A DNA stretch of 64,000 nt from Hydnum rufescens UP504 (lineage: Eukaryota; Basidiomycota; Agaricomycetes; Cantharellales; Hydnaceae), in contig MU128980.1 in assembly GCA_014904985.1 (NCBI GenBank), positions 180,708 through 244,707 on the forward strand. The letters are read 5' to 3'. Positions 13,132 to 26,600 of the stretch are shown here, piece by piece; positions within the stretch are counted from its first letter, which is position 1, and the number at the start of each line of letters is the position of its first letter. The notes below the pieces were generated by a model that was not told where the DNA came from, made no database searches, and saw only the letters and a program-made list of their open reading frames with translations. The translations under genes and the position numbers were made by a program.

Positions 13132-15841
13132 TTATGTTTCCACCTTGCCCCACTCCAGCGTATTGCCCCAAGAATGCCACATCCTGTGGACTACCTGTAG
13201 TTTCTCGTTCCTCCCCCCTCGCGCGGGGTCCTCCAGATCACTCAGATCCTCCAAGAAGCCTTCTCGCAGTCGTGAGCGTTTGGGGAGGTGGCGCTCCACG
13301 TACCGTCGCAGGTGTGAGACGGAGACGAGGAGGAGCCCTTGGGTTAATGGATCTAGAGGCGTCACCTTCCATCGTGTGAGTGGTATAGAGGTGGTGGGTG
13401 ATGATTCAGCAAGGGCTGATAGAGTGCCCGCAGCAATACTCTGCGCATTTGTTAACAGGCGCTCTATGCGTCTAAATGGGAGAAAAAACAATGAGCATAT
13501 CATCTTGACGTCGGTGGCTATTCCGATGCTGCAGCTTGCTCTCAAATCTGCCCCAAGATGGCCAGGGGGGCGGAGAATATAGGACGGACCTAATCATGTA
13601 GAACGAGCTTTCGCGACCCCGTTTCCCTCCGTATTTCCCTCTTCCACGACCCCCAGACCACAAACCCCTGAGCCATCCACTCACGATGTATACAACAGCC
13701 AATGATGGTGCAACACCAACGAAACCAAACGTAAGTTCCTGGGAACGAAGTAACTTGTCTATCCCAGCAAGGGCGAAATCAATATCAACCTAGATACAGA
13801 CGAGGTCATTCAGTAGGACACTCTTTGGCTTTGGACGAGGGGAAAACACGGGGTAAGACAGACATCTAGAAGGATAGTTCTTACCTTGGCCTTCTGAATC
13901 TGGATAAGAAGAGATCGCACAAGGGTCCCACTCATGGCTGAACGCAGGGGGCTCTTGATATCGCCCTCGTAGATTTTGAGCACAGTGGAGAGGTCACCTT
14001 GTCGAATTCGGTTGGATAGGGCGTGAAGTTCAGACTGGGACCAAGTTTGTGTCTCCATGGCGAGATCCAACACCATTCGTTCCAGGGACTAACGAGGAAC
14101 GATCAATATTGCAACCAATTGTACGAGAGAAAGAGAAGAAATAGAGAAGAAAGGGATCACACCTCCATATCAGATTGTAGACCCTGTTTGGAAATTACGC
14201 GGACACCCTCCTCACCCCCCGTTCGCACTGTATTCAAGATATCGACGATAGGCTCGAATATCCACTGGGTCCAGAACATACGAACAGTCTGTGCGATATC
14301 GATCAGGTTACCCACAAGCGAATCACGATTGGAATATAAGGATCGAAGGCACAGAAAAATAGCGGGTGGAAAGAGGATGAACCGTGGCCAAGCGAGCACC
14401 CAACGGCTGGGCCGTTTGTGCGCATCCGTCACTGCAACATGCGATGTGGTGTGTTTCGGCAACTGGACGCAGAGTAATTCACGCAGAACTTGAATCGCTT
14501 CGGCGGCTGAAATGATGTCTGCAGACGAGGGAGTCTTTGGGGCGGGATTCCCTGATAGGCAGCACTGAGAGCTTTGGCCGTCCATTTTATGATTAAGGCA
14601 TCGTTGTCTTGGGAGGCGTTGGTTGGTTCTTTCAATAGGGCCAGAATTTGAGCCCCGATGAAGGTAAGATTCCCTAGTTCTCGGGCCCTTGAATCTCTTG
14701 TTGCTTCAAGCTGGCGTCGATGATGTCTGAACTCATCACGGATGAAGGCTAAAGGAGAATAAATGAACCGGGGATGACGAAAGAGAGTTGGGAACAGTGA
14801 ACTGAAGACTTGAATAGGGGGGGTCATGAGACGACCAAAAATACGTCGGTTCAGATTAGAGAAGGAAAGTTGGATATCTCGAGCTCCAGGCACACTGGAT
14901 ATATTTCTAGCAAGGTCCACAAGCCGAGAAGGGAAGGCTGTAAATAGACCCCAGAGCCATAGTAATCAGCTTATGCTTATCTACGCATGAGGAATTTGAG
15001 AACCTACTTTGCAGCAGAAAGTATGAAGTGCTCCAAGTGCTCCGCTCAACCCTCCCCCACCATTCAGCTCTTCCTCGGCCTCGAGGGCCTGAGAAAGGAG
15101 TCGATCAATAGTCGCCGAGTATACACAGACCGCTATTTTCGTCAAAATAGTATGGGTGAGCTCGTTGTATGGAACCAAATCCAATTGCTTTAGCAAGTCT
15201 AGTAATACTCCGGTCTGAGGCGGCGTCTTCGCGTTGAAGTGAGACAGTGCAGAGTAAATATCAACATTAGGATGATCTAATGAAAGTTCAGCCAAAGATA
15301 ACAGCGGCGAGTATTGCAAAAATGTTCGCGACTGTTCAGTTGCCATGCACGGACTCGCCGTTCACGCGTTCTGGTCGAATCTTGTGGAATACAGGCAACC
15401 GTGCACGTACAGTCGATCTTAGAGCCATTTGGTTCGTTCTCGCCAATAGGAGCGGATGCTCAAATGAACCCACTACAACAAGGGACGACTAGGAGTGAAC
15501 TAGGGATGCTTCGTTCTTGGTTCTCATCAGTGTTATACCTGAGCCTATTAAGGTCGCCCGCTGTTCTTTTCTCTCCTAGTTTTTGCTCTTTGCCTCTTCT
15601 ATCTTGGCGGCATAATTTCAATGTTTTGGCTTCTGAAATCTCAAAATCGACCATCTCAACAAGCTCGAACTCGCAATAATGGATGCCAACTAGCACTGCT
15701 AGTGAAGATGTTCATACCCTTCATCTGGTGCGTCAAGATTACATACGCTTCAAGGTGTTCATCCAAGGGAGCGCTGTTGCTAGAACAGTTAAGCAACCGT
15801 CTTTCCGATGCCGCCGTGGCGACTTGCGCGAAGGACGACAT
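13132..15841 (-). CDS. NCA2: Nuclear control of ATPase protein 2 homolog (NCA2)
   Basis: In yeast, Nca2 is a mitochondrial protein needed for correct expression of the mitochondrial ATP6/ATP8 transcript. The ATG at 15841 begins MSSFAQVATAASERR. Recognisable blocks follow: SPLLSLAELSLDHP, the LDQ-rich N-terminal region, the membrane-flanking block RPSRWVLAWPRFILFPP, then DIAQTVRMFWTQWIFEP, the conserved ESLER-MVLDLAMETQTWS region, IYEGDIKSPLRSAMSGTLVRSLLIQIQKAK, a hydrophobic span and VGGWLRGLWSG-like sequence near 13690, and a C-terminal helical region (HLRRYVERHLPKRSRLREGF). The order and spacing match the family. It is convergent with the membrane protein gene to its left. I did not find a frame break. 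Confidence 0.9.
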
Positions 15842-16644
15842 GTACTCCTGAAGGCTTAGGCGGATCCATGAGACACGATAGTAAGTAATCGGCAAGCAAA
15901 CAATCACACGTTGCGCTTTCAGAAATTTATGTCCCTTGCATTTCCTCCGAGGCATGACTCTGCCGAGCGCTCGGCCTTTGTGCCTGTTACATACGATCCT
16001 ACCCGACTTGCCATTCCGTTGATGTGTGTGCAGTGGAGAAATATCGAACTAACAATAGACATTCTGCTTGTTAGCGCTGTACTTAGCACCGGGGACTTTC
16101 CCACATTCACTTGAGGAGAGTCTCCGTTACTCATGAAATTGATCGATCATTGGATAATGAAGCCCTATTATACGAGTCGGAGCCCGTTTGTGACTTGACT
16201 TGAAACAACTTGACCTGTCACTTAAGTCGACCCCGAACCGTCGCTGCAACAACTAATTATACGAGTCCAGGGAGGGTTCCAGGAGGGGAGATGCGAAGAG
16301 ATTCGCCTTACTTGTTATTCCTTATAAAAGACTGGGCTGGCACCTTATCCTTACCTGTGGGCAACGGTACGCCGTACATAAAATAGACTCAGAACGCGAC
16401 ATCTAATTGTATTTGGATCTATAGTAGCTCATGCCCCGAATAGGGCTCCTGGTTTCATGAAAGAGGGAACATACGAACATTAATTAACTCGGGGTTTCTT
16501 ACCCTTGCTGGGCTCCGAAAACTTCATATGAGCTAGCTCTGTTGTGCCCAGATCGTCCTTCTTGAGCGTTGCCAAAAGCCATTCAGATTACCTAAAGCTT
16601 GATCATGGACGTGCTGGAAGGTGCTCTCGTCAAGCATGCCTTCG
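15842..16644. other. Intergenic spacer
   Basis: About 0.8 kb between the NCA2 start and the FunK1 kinase 3' end. It should carry the NCA2 promoter. No coding unit or repeat was recognised. Confidence 0.4.
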
Positions 16645-18911
16645 TCAACTCCACGATTTTCGTGTTTTGTATAGGACGATATAAAGATCATATCTCCATT
16701 CCCATAAAAGCCTCAAAAATAAGTTGTTTTGCTGAGGGGCAAAGTCCGCCATCGTATCCCCATGTATCAACGAGAGGGCGAGGGGAGAAGTGCGCGGTGC
16801 TGAGACGTGGGGGGGAGGGAAAAGCTGTTGGAAATGAATGACGTCTTCTTCGGAGGGTACGATTGGGGCAAAGACATATGTCGTCCACAATCCAATCCAC
16901 CAGGTGGACTCCAAATCATGCAGGCGATTATGTTGAAAAGGTGGGGGCTTCTTAATGTCGGATAGTTTCCGTCCAGTGGGATTACGAAAAAGATATTTCG
17001 ACTCGCGAACCTCCGACGCCATAAAGTCGCGAGTTCCCTGGTATATATTTCCTATTAGTCTCAAACATACGTTTTCGTTGCTTAGCTCACCGTGCGGAAC
17101 TCATGTGGCGCAGTCTTGATATCGATGTCCTTCGCATATTCCAAATCCACTAGTAAACCCCTTGCTCTTTGTCCGGGGGCTCGGAAGAGGAGAATGTTGC
17201 TGCAACTGACATCTCGGTGAATGAACTGAACGGAGACCATGACGTTGAGAGCTGAACATGGAGACTAGATCTTAGATTACGGATCACCCTAATACGAACT
17301 ATACGTACCAACAACCGCGTCTCGGAGGCAAGAAAGATGTCACCTGAAGGTCTTTAATTGATGGATCGGAATCCCAATCTCTTCAAACACGATTCGATAA
17401 TGGACACGATGTTCCGCAAAGCACCTGCCCAATCCGCAGTGTCCCCTCGGCTGACGACACTTCAATATTGGGAACGTTCCCCATGGTGGAAGCCGGCCGT
17501 TTGGATCCACTACGGACAGGGTGTATGTCTGTCACCGTCCCAACCCCATCAGTTGCCACACGAGTCTCCAGAATCGAATCCACTGTAAAGAGCTTCCCGT
17601 TTTGAATGTGATCACCTGTATGGTCTGGCGCATCCCCCTCATAAACGTCACCACAAGTCACTTCCGTAAGGAAATGCTTCAGTGCATCAATCTCATTCTT
17701 CTGTGCAAGTCGCTGGCGAAGACCTCTCAGCGTATCACCCTCACGGGGGCGATCCATATTTACCCAGGTATCCTTGAGTGCGAATAGCTGTCTTTCCTTC
17801 GGGATCGCTCGTTTTGTCATACACTGACCACACCCTGGTCCCGCGGCCGCGCACTGCATCCGCGCCATAGGTCGAAATCTCGTCCTTGGTACGGAAGATC
17901 CTCTCCTTCCCGCTGTGATCGCGCACCGTAATATCATAGCAGTATTTGTCACTATCGTCCCGAGACGATACTCGACCCATCGTAGTGTCGTATCCCAGCT
18001 GGCTCATTGTGGAGAGTGCAATTCCGAGGAATATACGCACAAGATCGATGCAGTTCTGGAACAGCAAACACATTAAAGAAAGGTGTTGGATATGAAAGGA
18101 CAGCATCTACCGAATTGATATCAATAGGGGTTGAGGCCACTAAGTATGCGCGATGAGAAATCCAAAACCGCAGCGTGGTGCCTTCGATTGTGATTCCATG
18201 CGCAAATCGACGGAGGGGATCGCTTCTCATTATTTCATGCATTGACCACACCACCTTCCACATATCCTGGAATAGCAATTAATTAGCAGCGGACACGAAT
18301 CCGATTACAATAGTTTACATCATATCGATTAATCTTGTCATCGATCTTCTTGAATTCCATTGGGCAGACGATATCTCCCCAATGAGTTTGATTTGCCCCT
18401 AATTTTAGTGCGCGATAATTTTGAAGAGGGATTGTTGAGGATTGTAAATGAAAGTAACCATCCGGCCTCGAGGTATTCGTTCGATCCGACTGAGGAGTTT
18501 TGCTGCCCGAGACCTTCAATGCCACGGCCACAGGCATGTTGCTGACGAGGGACTTGGCGGCGTTCATGATCTGACTGAAAGTATCGAGAAGACCTCTATT
18601 ATACACACTGTCTTCGGTGCCTTTCTGTTTTGAGGGTTCCAGGTCGAAGGCTTTCCAACGCCCTTGAGTATTGATGTCACCATTCGACTTTAATTTGTCG
18701 ACAACGGCACGAGCAAGGGTGGAGTTACTTGCGGGAACGTAGCAGTGAGCATGTCATCAATCTTGGCGATGGGGATTCGATGCAAGTCTTCCATGACTGC
18801 TTTGCGTGACGCCGCCAGGGTAGCATCGTAGGAGTGACCTGATGTTGACCTCACAAAAATCGGAGTTTCCAGAGTTGCAGGAGGCTTGGGAGGAGGAGTT
18901 TTAGGTGCCAT
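16645..18911 (-). CDS. Fungal-type protein kinase (FunK1)
   Basis: FunK1 kinases are a fungus-specific, basidiomycete-expanded branch of the protein kinase fold with unknown substrates. The ATG at 18911 starts MAPKTPPPKPPATLE. The N-terminal FunK1 region includes DLHRIPIAKIDDML, HWGDIVCPMEFKK and DGYFHLQSS, then TTLRFWISHRAYLVAS. The kinase part has GRGTRVWSVYD near the hinge, the catalytic loop FIHRDVSCSNILLF encoded near 17190-17215, and the metal motif VDLEYAKD, where DLE replaces DFG as is common in this family. The segment GTRDFMASEV corresponds to the activation-loop APE region. The C-terminal exon ends at 16645 (LYKTRKSWS) but may not be the true end. Several introns are present and the frame appears open. 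Confidence 0.86.
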
Positions 18912-19813
18912 GTAGGGAGTCAGTGGAATCTGAGTGAAGTAGTGAACAGGGCGTGGAAGGGTCTCGTGGGTTGATCGAGACCAGATTCAGTGTGGCGCAA
19001 ACAGAAGTACTATTTGTGTTCGCGGTCTGTAAGAAAAAGCTCCCACGCGGACCACACCTCGATAGTCGAGACTACGCACCACTTGTAGGACAGGAGCCCT
19101 GCGAGCTCTAGGGTAGGGTATCCCGGACTGAAACTGACTGATTATCGGCCTGGCTGACTCCTTAGTCTCACACCTCAGAGGCGCAGACAATTGATGGATC
19201 CGAAGATATATCGAGGCTGGTGTTCCTAGTATGTGGGCCTTGTAGTGTTACGGTCCGTTACACGTCACAGTGGGCAATGGCGTCACAGCAGCCCATATCA
19301 TTAGTGGTTGTCACAAGCGAAAAAGAATCGAAAATGGAGCCAGAGCTATGCCTGGTGCTTCTCTTGCCCCGCACCTGAGTTCCTGACATACATGCCATCA
19401 TTTTAGTCACTGGAATCCCATCCCTCCGATGGTTCCGCGACTGCAATAGGCCTTAGGCTATCCAGTTGGGATTGCGTGGAAAGTTGAGACACTTCGTCAG
19501 TGGCCTTCCCCATATCACCAATTGAGGGGGTGTCATCTCGGGGTGAAATTATGTGACGTCACGTGATAACACTAAGACGATTTCGTGAGCATTATTCGTC
19601 ATCAGCGTCACCAACATCTCGGAGTGCGGTGGTTCTTTCATCTTGATGAATCTGTGAATCGGACCTTACAGTATTCGCCATCGGAGAAATGCAGATTCCT
19701 GTGATGCACCGGGAACAGACACTGCCAGGTCAACCTAGGCTCGACTTTACAATGAATGTATAGTCAAAAGAAATGGACAAAGGCTATTGAATTCACAGGG
19801 ATTAGGGCGAGCA
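18912..19813. other. Intergenic spacer
   Basis: About 0.9 kb upstream of the FunK1 gene. No gene recognised; only short open frames on both strands. Confidence 0.4.
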
Positions 19814-20722
19814 TTAGCAAGTGTTGGTCGGGGCCGTGCGCAGGGAGAAGGTTAAAATACACCATGGTGAGGGGCGCTTCAGGCAATGGTTTTGGGTGAT
19901 ACTACCGCATGAGAGGGAACTGTCTAAATTAGAATCATTCGGCACCCGCAGAAGCATTCCAACATGAGTCTCTGGAGACGATGTCATTTCGTGGTATTGC
20001 AATAAGCAGAAATCAGGCTGAGAAGGAATGGACTGAGTCGAATCGGAGATTCCTAGTCCAGGATCATCGGCGCCCTTCGACAAGAATAATATGATATCCA
20101 AATTTCGTTTTACCAATTCCGAGGTTATTGGCTTGTCAATGGTGGAAGGCGTCAACGCAAACGCAGCGTCTTGAAATTCACCCTAGCGGCAGGCTGTAAT
20201 CATGTCTGAAAGGTGGAATTAGGTGGACTTACAACCATCGATCCTCGGACCATCCAGCCAAGGGTACCCCCAGCCTTAGCCTTGTCCTCAGAATATTCCT
20301 ATACCGTGGAGTGAGGATGTAAGCACAATGGCGGAGAATGCTAAGGGGGCATGCCTGAGCGACTTTATCAAAACGCTGGCCCTCCTGCCTCTCGGAGATC
20401 AGAAATTTGCAATTTCAGGACGAGAAAGTAAGACAGACTTGGATCTTCTGGAGGGCTTCTGTAGCTTTGGAATGTTTCTCGCATAGTATGTGGCGGACAT
20501 TTATAGCCTATAGACATTACGCCTGTAAGACACTGCCCAAACTCGCCATGAAGAAACGGCACCGTTGCAGCTTTAAGCTGAGTATCAACCGTAGTGTCAG
20601 ATGGCCAGGCAATGTTCACTGCTGGGGCACCCTCACCTTGCCATTGTCTCCCGTTTCCTGTGGTTTCTTCGCTTTCCCGGTGAACTCTTGGTAGGTTTCC
20701 TATCACCGGCCTTCTTTGCCAT
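19814..20722 (-). CDS. Hypothetical protein (weak model)
   Basis: A possible multi-exon gene on the minus strand, head-to-head with RLI1 (ATGs about 160 bases apart). A basic N-terminus MAKKAGDRKPTKSSPGKRR starts at 20722. Further plausible coding segments are EKHSKATEALQKIQ near 20460-20500, and a terminal segment near 20155-19814 containing ITSELVKRNLDIILFLSKG. I do not recognise a family and could not establish splice joins, so the exon set is an inference from composition and shared strand. The lysine/arginine-rich start would fit a nuclear or nucleolar protein, but that is speculation. Confidence 0.3.
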
Positions 20723-20880
20723 CTTCTTAGTTTCGGGCCAAAGGTACGACGCCGAAACGGCGGCTAGAGTACATCGAGTCGCGTTCACTCCTCCACCTCG
20801 GCAGTTTCCGTTCGCCCAATTCATCCATCCTTTGCTTGTTATATACTCTTACTTAGACACCGGTGCTTCTCTTTGCGGCG

Positions 20881-23336
20881 ATGGCAGATCAGAACACTCG
20901 TATTGCCATCATTGATGCCAACAAATGCCGACCCAAACGTTGTGCCCAGGAGTGTAAAAAGGTGAGGGTTCGCTTATAGGCGCTGATGAAGGTATGTGTC
21001 AGGGCTGAAAATTTGACTCCAAGTCATGCCCGGTCGTGCGCATGGGTTTGTGACGTCCCATAGGGCTTGCGTCAAACTTGACTTCCCTCACGTTTCCTTT
21101 ACTATAGGACGTCTATGTATCGAGGTAAAGCCTACGGATAAAATTGCATTTATATCGGAGGTGCTATGTATTGGGTGTGGTATCTGTGTAAAAAAGTTAG
21201 ATCCAGAGGATTCTCCTTTCCGAATATTCATGTTAATTACCTTCATAGATGCCCGTTTGAAGCTATCCAGATTATCAATCTACCTACCAATCTCGAGAGC
21301 GAAGTCACTCATCGATACCGTGCCAATGCATTCAAACTTCATCGTTTGCCCTCGCCGCGTCCTGGCCAAGTCTTAGGACTTGTAGGCACGAACGGCATCG
21401 GAAAGAGCACTGCCCTCAATATCCTAGCAGGGAAAGTCAAGCCGAATCTTGGACGTTACGATGTTCGTATTTTCTTCATGGCGGCGTGCGTCGAGGCCCT
21501 TAATCTGGACATTTCACAGGATCCTCCCGATTGGTCTGAAATTCTCAAGTATTTCGGGGCTCAGAACTCCAAAATTACTTCACCAAGATCCTAGAGGATA
21601 ACCTGAAGGCACTCATCAAACCTCAATACGTTGACCAGATACCTCGTGCGATCAAAGGGACCCACACTGTCAACGAAATGCTGGACGGAAAGTTACAACG
21701 CGATAACAAAGCCGAAATGTGCGAGCTTCTGGAGCTCAATGAGGTATTAGAACGCGAGCCAGGCCAGCTCTCCGGTGGAGAGCTACAGCGATTCGCGATT
21801 GCCATCGCTTGCATACAGAATGCCGATGTGTACGGACTCGTTTAACACAAGGGAATGGCTATAGGCATTGACTCGTTCCCTTCCTCAGTTACATGTTCGA
21901 TGAGCCATCCAGTTACCTCGATATCAAGCAACGTCTCCAAGCTGCTCGCGTCATCCGAAGTCTGTTACATCCCGGTTGTTACGTCATTGCGGTCGAGCAT
22001 GATTTGTCCGTGCTTGATTATCTCTCTGATTTCATATGCTGCTTGTATGGCAAGCCCTCGGTGTACGGTGTTGTGACTATGCCGGCTTCAGTTCGTGAAG
22101 GTGAATCAGACGATGTTTCAATATTTTCATTCTTACTCTCCCCTGTTTAGGGATTAACATCTTCTTGGATGGTTTTATTCCAACGGAGAACCTGCGTTTC
22201 CGGGACGACAGTCTGACATTCAAAATGAACGAGAACGCTGAAGAACTCATCATTGAAAAGACGCGACGGTACAGTTACCCGGCCATGACCAAGACCATTG
22301 GTTCATTCAAACTTACCGTTGAACCCGGTGAATTTACCGATTCCGAAATCATCGTCATGCTTGGTGAGAATGGGACGGGCAAGACGACGTTCGTTAAGCT
22401 CCTAGCAGGCGATATCCCGGACCAAGAGACGGACAAACAGACATTGAATGTCTCTCTCAAACCTCAAAAGATTGCCCCCAAGTTCCCTGGAAGCGTTCGG
22501 GCCTTGCTGCTGAAACAGATTCGCACGGCTTTCATGCACCCTCAATTCCAGACCGACGTTGTGAAGCCTATGAGCTTGGAGGCCATTCTAGATCAAGATG
22601 TTCAGACATTATCCGGTGGAGAGTTACAACGTGTTGCTATCGTACTCGCTTTGGGAAAACCAGTAATATCCAGTAGTCACTTTTCTTGGCAATGCTTGCT
22701 GAATGTCTGATTCCTTGCACAGGCCGACGTCTATCTACTCGACGAACCATCCAGGTATCTAATCTGTGTTATAGAATTGGGGGCGGCTAATCCAATCCAA
22801 CGCCTCCGTTAGTTTCTTGGACTCCGAACAACGTATCGTTGCCAGTAAGGTCATCAAACGGTGAGTGATACTCGCCCTACGGCGTCCATGCCCTGGGTGA
22901 GCTTTCACCATGCATTTCCCCCAGCTATATATTGCACTCCAAGAAGACAGCATTCGTGATTGAGCACGACTTCATCATGGCCACGTATCTCGCGGACCGT
23001 GTCATTGTTTTCGGCGGCAAACCCGCCGTGGCCGCTACGGCTACTCCGTGAGCGTTTTCATCCGCCATTACACCGTTGCCTTTATTGAGTTTCGTATTCT
23101 GAACTTGGTGTAGTCCTCAGTCGCTTCTAACGGGGATGAACAAGTTCCTGGCCTCCCTCGAGATTACTTTCAGGCGGGATCCAACAAATTATCGCCCTCG
23201 TGTCAATAAACTTAACAGCGTTAAGGACAAGGAGCAGAAGAGTCAGTTATTCATCTATTCATGGCTCTTCATCACATGAAACATACTCACGCGTCGAAAT
23301 CCAGCTTCTGGGAATTACTTCTTTTTGGAGTCGTGA
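20881..23336 (+). CDS. RLI1: RLI1/ABCE1 ribosome recycling ATPase
   Basis: Rli1 splits ribosomes after termination using two ABC domains and an N-terminal domain with two 4Fe-4S clusters; it is essential in eukaryotes studied. The ATG at 20881 gives [18 protein letters not shown]. Cluster ligands are in [20 protein letters not shown] and [18 protein letters not shown]1 has [21 protein letters not shown] and [12 protein letters not shown]2 has [33 protein letters not shown] and the H-loop FVIEHDF. The C-terminus SGNYFFLES is the family hallmark. The second exon is only 22 nt (21024-21045). One base is missing at about 21555-21559: KYF is followed by GGGGCTCAG where the conserved RGSELQNYF needs one extra base, after which the frame continues correctly. 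Because the gene is essential I treat this as a probable assembly error. Confidence 0.96.
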
Positions 23337-23628
23337 TAGGTACCTGTGCACCTAGGAGTGATTCTCGCGCAGCTCCGTGTTTAGTGCGTCTGATCGCCAC
23401 ATATGGTTACGATTAACCCTGCATTTGATGGTCAAGCTGTTGCAAGTGTATGTATGACTTGATAAAAAAAAAGAGAGCCACGAACATCAACAATAAGATA
23501 GGACACAAATGACGTAATAAACAATTTCGCGAGACAGACGGGCAGCAGGGTAGAGTATACAGGCTACGGCGAGACAGTGTTGGGACGAGATGTTAATGGG
23601 GGTGAAGAGTCATCAAAGGAGGCCGCTG

Positions 23629-26600
23629 CTAGGTGTTCCCTGTAGTCATGGTGCGTTGTCCTTGCGATGCATCGGTTCCTGTACGTGGATTGAGATCGTG
23701 AGCACTGAACCGTATTTGCACGCCTCCGGTTGGTGGGGGTACGGGTGCTGGTGAGTCTGCGGGTAGCGATTGTGAGGGCGGAGAAGGTCCACGGCCTGGT
23801 GGTGGCTTAATACCGGGGCGTGATGATGATTCTAACGATGGATCTGATTTGAAACCCTGCGGGAGCGAGGCAGATTGCCCTGGCTTAAAATCAAGGCTAC
23901 CCAGTGACTGAATGATCATCTCTAGCCGCACCACATTTTCATTACGTGGTGTCTCAACCTTAACAACCTGGGAAACAGTCCACTGTCAACACACGAGCCA
24001 TCGCAATCATTTGGCGAAGAAGCGCACCTTGTTGGGATTACCTGCACCCCGAGGCGGTTTCTCAGCTCTCGCAGCGATCGCTGGCAACCCAAGTTCCACC
24101 GAATGATTCTGGAAATAATTCCGGACTTGTACGGGGGTTTTGTCGGGAAGATCTTCGGCGATAACGGCCCAGTTCTTGCCATGAATAGGAAGCAGTCGCA
24201 TGAAAATAGCTTTGTCGGAAAGAGTCCAATGTGTTGTAGAACCCTTTCCAGATGGACCCTTTCCTCCTCGGGGCCTTGGGCGCGAAACGGCATCCTTCGC
24301 GGTAGACGAATCCTCAGCTTTAAGCCGTTTGCGAGACTTATGAGGCGCATCAGAGCTTTCCCTTGTTTCATTATCCTCATAATCTCCACCGTTCTTGTCA
24401 CGACCATTCGATGACGGACTGCGTTGTCCGTCCTCGTCAGAACCACTATCAGGATCGTAAGATGCAGCTCGAGAAGCTCGTCTCTTCGTCGCCGTACGGG
24501 TTGATTCACGCAATGAAAGTCGAGGGCGAGAAGGACCAGCCTCGCTGTCAGAGACAGGAGTCCCCGGAGCAGGAGATGAATCGTTAATAGATAAATCTTC
24601 ATCGTCTGCGTGTGGCTGTCGAAGGTCAGTCAGCAACGCGTTCCCCTTCTGCTTGCCAGCACGTCGTCCACGTCGTCTACCTCTACCACCACCCTGTTTG
24701 GAGAGCAAACCTTTGAAGTTGATTTCCTTTTTGTTTAGGTAGTAAAATAGTACGCATTGCTCGGAAGATTTGTGGGGAAGCTGTTCTGAAATTCGTCCAA
24801 ATTGCTTGGGGGTTGCCATATATGCTCGGATGAATATCTCTCTCTCTGCGGGTGTCCATTCTCCGGCCTGATGAACGCTGTCGGCGTAAGCAACTGGATC
24901 GGATACTAACCCATTGAGGTCGTCATATTGACACTCGAGGGCCCGTGGGTCGGTAACAGAGAGCATGTCTGGGATGACAGCAACATTGCGGCGGGCCAGG
25001 ATATCGGGGTTCGTCAGGTCTTCGTTGACAAGCGAGGCCATGATTTGATCCAATTCAAGATCAGATCGTGCCGCATCACCTAGGGATATTGTACCGCGGC
25101 GATTTCGTCCGTTTCCGTCCTCACCTCCCAACAGGTTCTGCTTTCGATTTCGTACTGCTTCGAGCCGATCAAGCCGCTGCCGATGAAGATCCCAACTATC
25201 AAGAAAACCACGATACTCGTCTCGCAATGTCTGGTTCTTCGTTTCCAGCTCGACGCGATCTCTAGAAAATTGGGCGGATAACTTGGTTTGAATGGAACGA
25301 ACTACCTTTCCATCTTCCTCACGAATCTCTGTACTGTCAACCTCAGCGATCAGTGCCTCGGGGCTGGTGCCAGAACGATTCTCGGGTTCCGAATTTAGTC
25401 GAGTATTCCATATCAAGATGGAATCCACGATCGGCATTATTGGACCCAAATGATAAGTCGCCTTTCTGAGTGCATCGGTGAACGTTTTGGTCTCTCCATC
25501 CATAGGAGGCAGTAGGAATCGTTCGTCTGCGGGTAGGCGAGGTGTGGCAGGTACTTGGGGAGATCGTACGGGGCGGCTGCCATGAGTCTCGTGGGGTTCA
25601 AGAATACTGACATGCCTCGGATCTGCATGCTATAATAAGTTTGGTTATCAGGTTACATGAAAGCAGACTCGCCTTCAATCGGCATTTCACTTCTCTTTTG
25701 AGGACTCCGCGTCCCATTGACGACGGCATCGGTACCATGGTTGTCAGTATGCCCCGAAGCGTTTGTATCGAAGGGGTGCGTGAGGTGATGATTCTCGGAC
25801 AATATAGCGTCAATTATGTCGCTTTCGCCCAAGGACGCGGCCTCATGAATTCCGCGAAGAGTGTCGGAAAATCCATCGAGAGGTTTGAGTTCCTGGGAAA
25901 TCACGAATGGAAAAGGTTCCTCGTCAGAGGGCTTAAACTGAGATGTGGATTCGGAAGCTTTGGCGTCGTAATGGTCCATCTCAGCAAATACATCCACGAT
26001 GAAAGGGCCATTAAAACATACCAGTAGTATTTGACAATGGAGGGTTCTCCTTTGGCTGTTGTGAGACGCTCTGTCTCCATTGAAATGATCCCTCGGAATC
26101 ACCCTCTGGGTCGATCTCACCCTTTGTAACAGCACCCTGCATCGGCCGGAATTTCGCGTTCACCTCAGTAACCGCTCCAGGCTGCGGGTCTTCTCCCCCA
26201 TTTGCGAAGGCACTCAGATCGCCCGATTGTTCGATTGTGCCGGTGAGTGGAGTGACCTGTTTCGAACGCTCGGTCGAGGGAGATATTCTTGTCCCCAGGT
26301 CACTCGACGAGGGGGTCGGGTGTGGTTTGGGATGTTGTGCTTGAGCGGGTGGGATACCTTGTACATCCATTTCAGGGAGGGTAGGAATATCATGGATAGA
26401 TCTCATTGCCATTTCGACTTGTTGCATGGAGGACACTAGTTTGACTTCTGAGGGTTTTGTCTCCCGGGGTGCCATTGAGTGGGACGACTCAGATGATGAG
26501 TCAGATGAGTCGGAGGACTTAGATGTCGTGGCCATTCGAGAAAGTGCCTCAAGTTCGGAGAGTCGTGTTGAAAATTCTTCTGAAGATCCATGGGGCGGGC

